NCBI GenBank assembly: GCA_028678445.1
Contig: JAJRDJ010000445.1
Coordinates: 1-5,503, forward strand
Source of the DNA: Methylococcaceae bacterium
GTDB lineage: Bacteria > Pseudomonadota > Gammaproteobacteria > Methylococcales > Methylococcaceae
Reading direction: 5' to 3'
Length of the DNA: 5,503 nucleotides
Shown piece by piece: positions 5,284 through 5,503 of the stretch. Position 1 is the stretch's first letter, and each line of letters opens with the position of its first letter. Both the position numbers and the translations under genes were made by a program. The notes under the pieces were generated by a model. It worked only from the letters and a program-made list of their open reading frames with translations, did no database searches and was not told where the DNA came from.

Positions 5284-5304
5284 ACCCAGGTTGAGCGCCA
5301 GGGC

Positions 5305-5503
5305 TTATTTTTCCCGGATATAGTCATAGATATTGAGGTAATCCGTCCCGGGCTGGTTCCAGGAATAATCGCACTGCATGCTGTTCTTTATCAGTTCAAG
5401 AAACGCGTTGGGCGACGCGCTGTAATCGGTAATGGCCCGCCCCAGGGCAGATTCCAAACCCGGCTGGTCATAATGCTCGAAGACGTAACCGTTGCGCTCG
5501 GGC
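5305..5503 (-). CDS. glgA: C-terminal end of glycogen synthase (5' part beyond the window)
   Basis: On the - strand an open frame enters from the window edge (first full codon 5502-5500) and ends at TAA (5307-5305), giving 65 residues. It contains NGYVFEHYDQPGLESALGRA and, at its end, DYSWNQPGTDYLNIYDYI. The glycine/aromatic-FE turn, an alternating helix (ALxxAI), and D-x-SW followed by YLxIYxxI are the usual end of GT5 glycogen/starch synthases, which transfer glucose from ADP-glucose to the end of an alpha-1,4-glucan in the cytoplasm. Only the last part of the second Rossmann domain is visible; the catalytic residues lie outside. The stop is about 22 bp from the repeat block, so insertion happened just downstream of the gene without cutting it. 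The gene converges on the remnants and the lipid operon. No terminator hairpin is visible. Confidence 0.75.
   Translation of the reverse strand, partial: PERNGYVFEHYDQPGLESALGRAITDYSASPNAFLELIKNSMQCDYSWNQPGTDYLNIYDYIREK

Noticed and set aside
1..5503. CRISPR array, tRNA or rRNA
   Set aside because: No regularly spaced repeat-spacer array, cloverleaf or rRNA sequence was seen; the only periodic repeat is the three-unit 22-bp block at 5221-5283.

Overview
The window is high-GC bacterial chromosome. It most likely comes from a gammaproteobacterium: the three-gene lipid cluster resembles E. coli YnbA/YnbB, an IPTLxxWG C-terminal sorting signal is present, and the insertion-sequence remnants are of kinds common in Proteobacteria. 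The genus cannot be read from the sequence. A glycogen-storing environmental lineage would fit, but that is a guess.

Left part (1-2163, all + strand). The 3' end of a surface protein gene comes first, with a putative Ig-like (He_PIG) repeat and an IPTL-CTERM tail. After 74 bp carrying a plausible sigma-70 promoter come two unrecognised genes for short exported proteins (465-968 and 1002-1517). A 51-codon ORF (1521-1676) and a helix-turn-helix protein gene (1687-2163) follow. The helix-turn-helix protein is of the type usually found beside phage-like serine recombinases, but no recombinase is in the window. The four genes from 465 are close together and could be one transcript.

Centre (2361-4549, + strand). 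This is a compact operon for membrane phospholipid synthesis: a YnbA-like CDP-alcohol phosphatidyltransferase, a YnbB-like CDP-diglyceride synthase (ATGA overlap with the first gene) and a PlsC-like acyltransferase (3-bp gap). Read in biochemical order, the last gene would make phosphatidic acid, the second would activate it to CDP-diacylglycerol, and the first would transfer it to an alcohol that cannot be identified. The first enzyme has Asn in place of two of the four Asp residues of its signature motif. This is the most interesting biochemical point in the window.

Right part (4550-5503). About 280 bp without a convincing gene lead to a decayed IS1634-type transposase gene (4828-5222). It has a stop codon, a large internal deletion, a lost catalytic Asp and a pair of compensating one-base indels. 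It is cut off at its MDRG motif by a short block of three similar units spaced exactly 22 bp apart, which looks like the solo end of an IS21-like element. Immediately beyond, on the - strand, is the C-terminal end of a probable glycogen synthase gene (glgA), whose stop lies about 20 bp from the repeat block. The right part is therefore a graveyard of nested insertions between two convergent transcription units.
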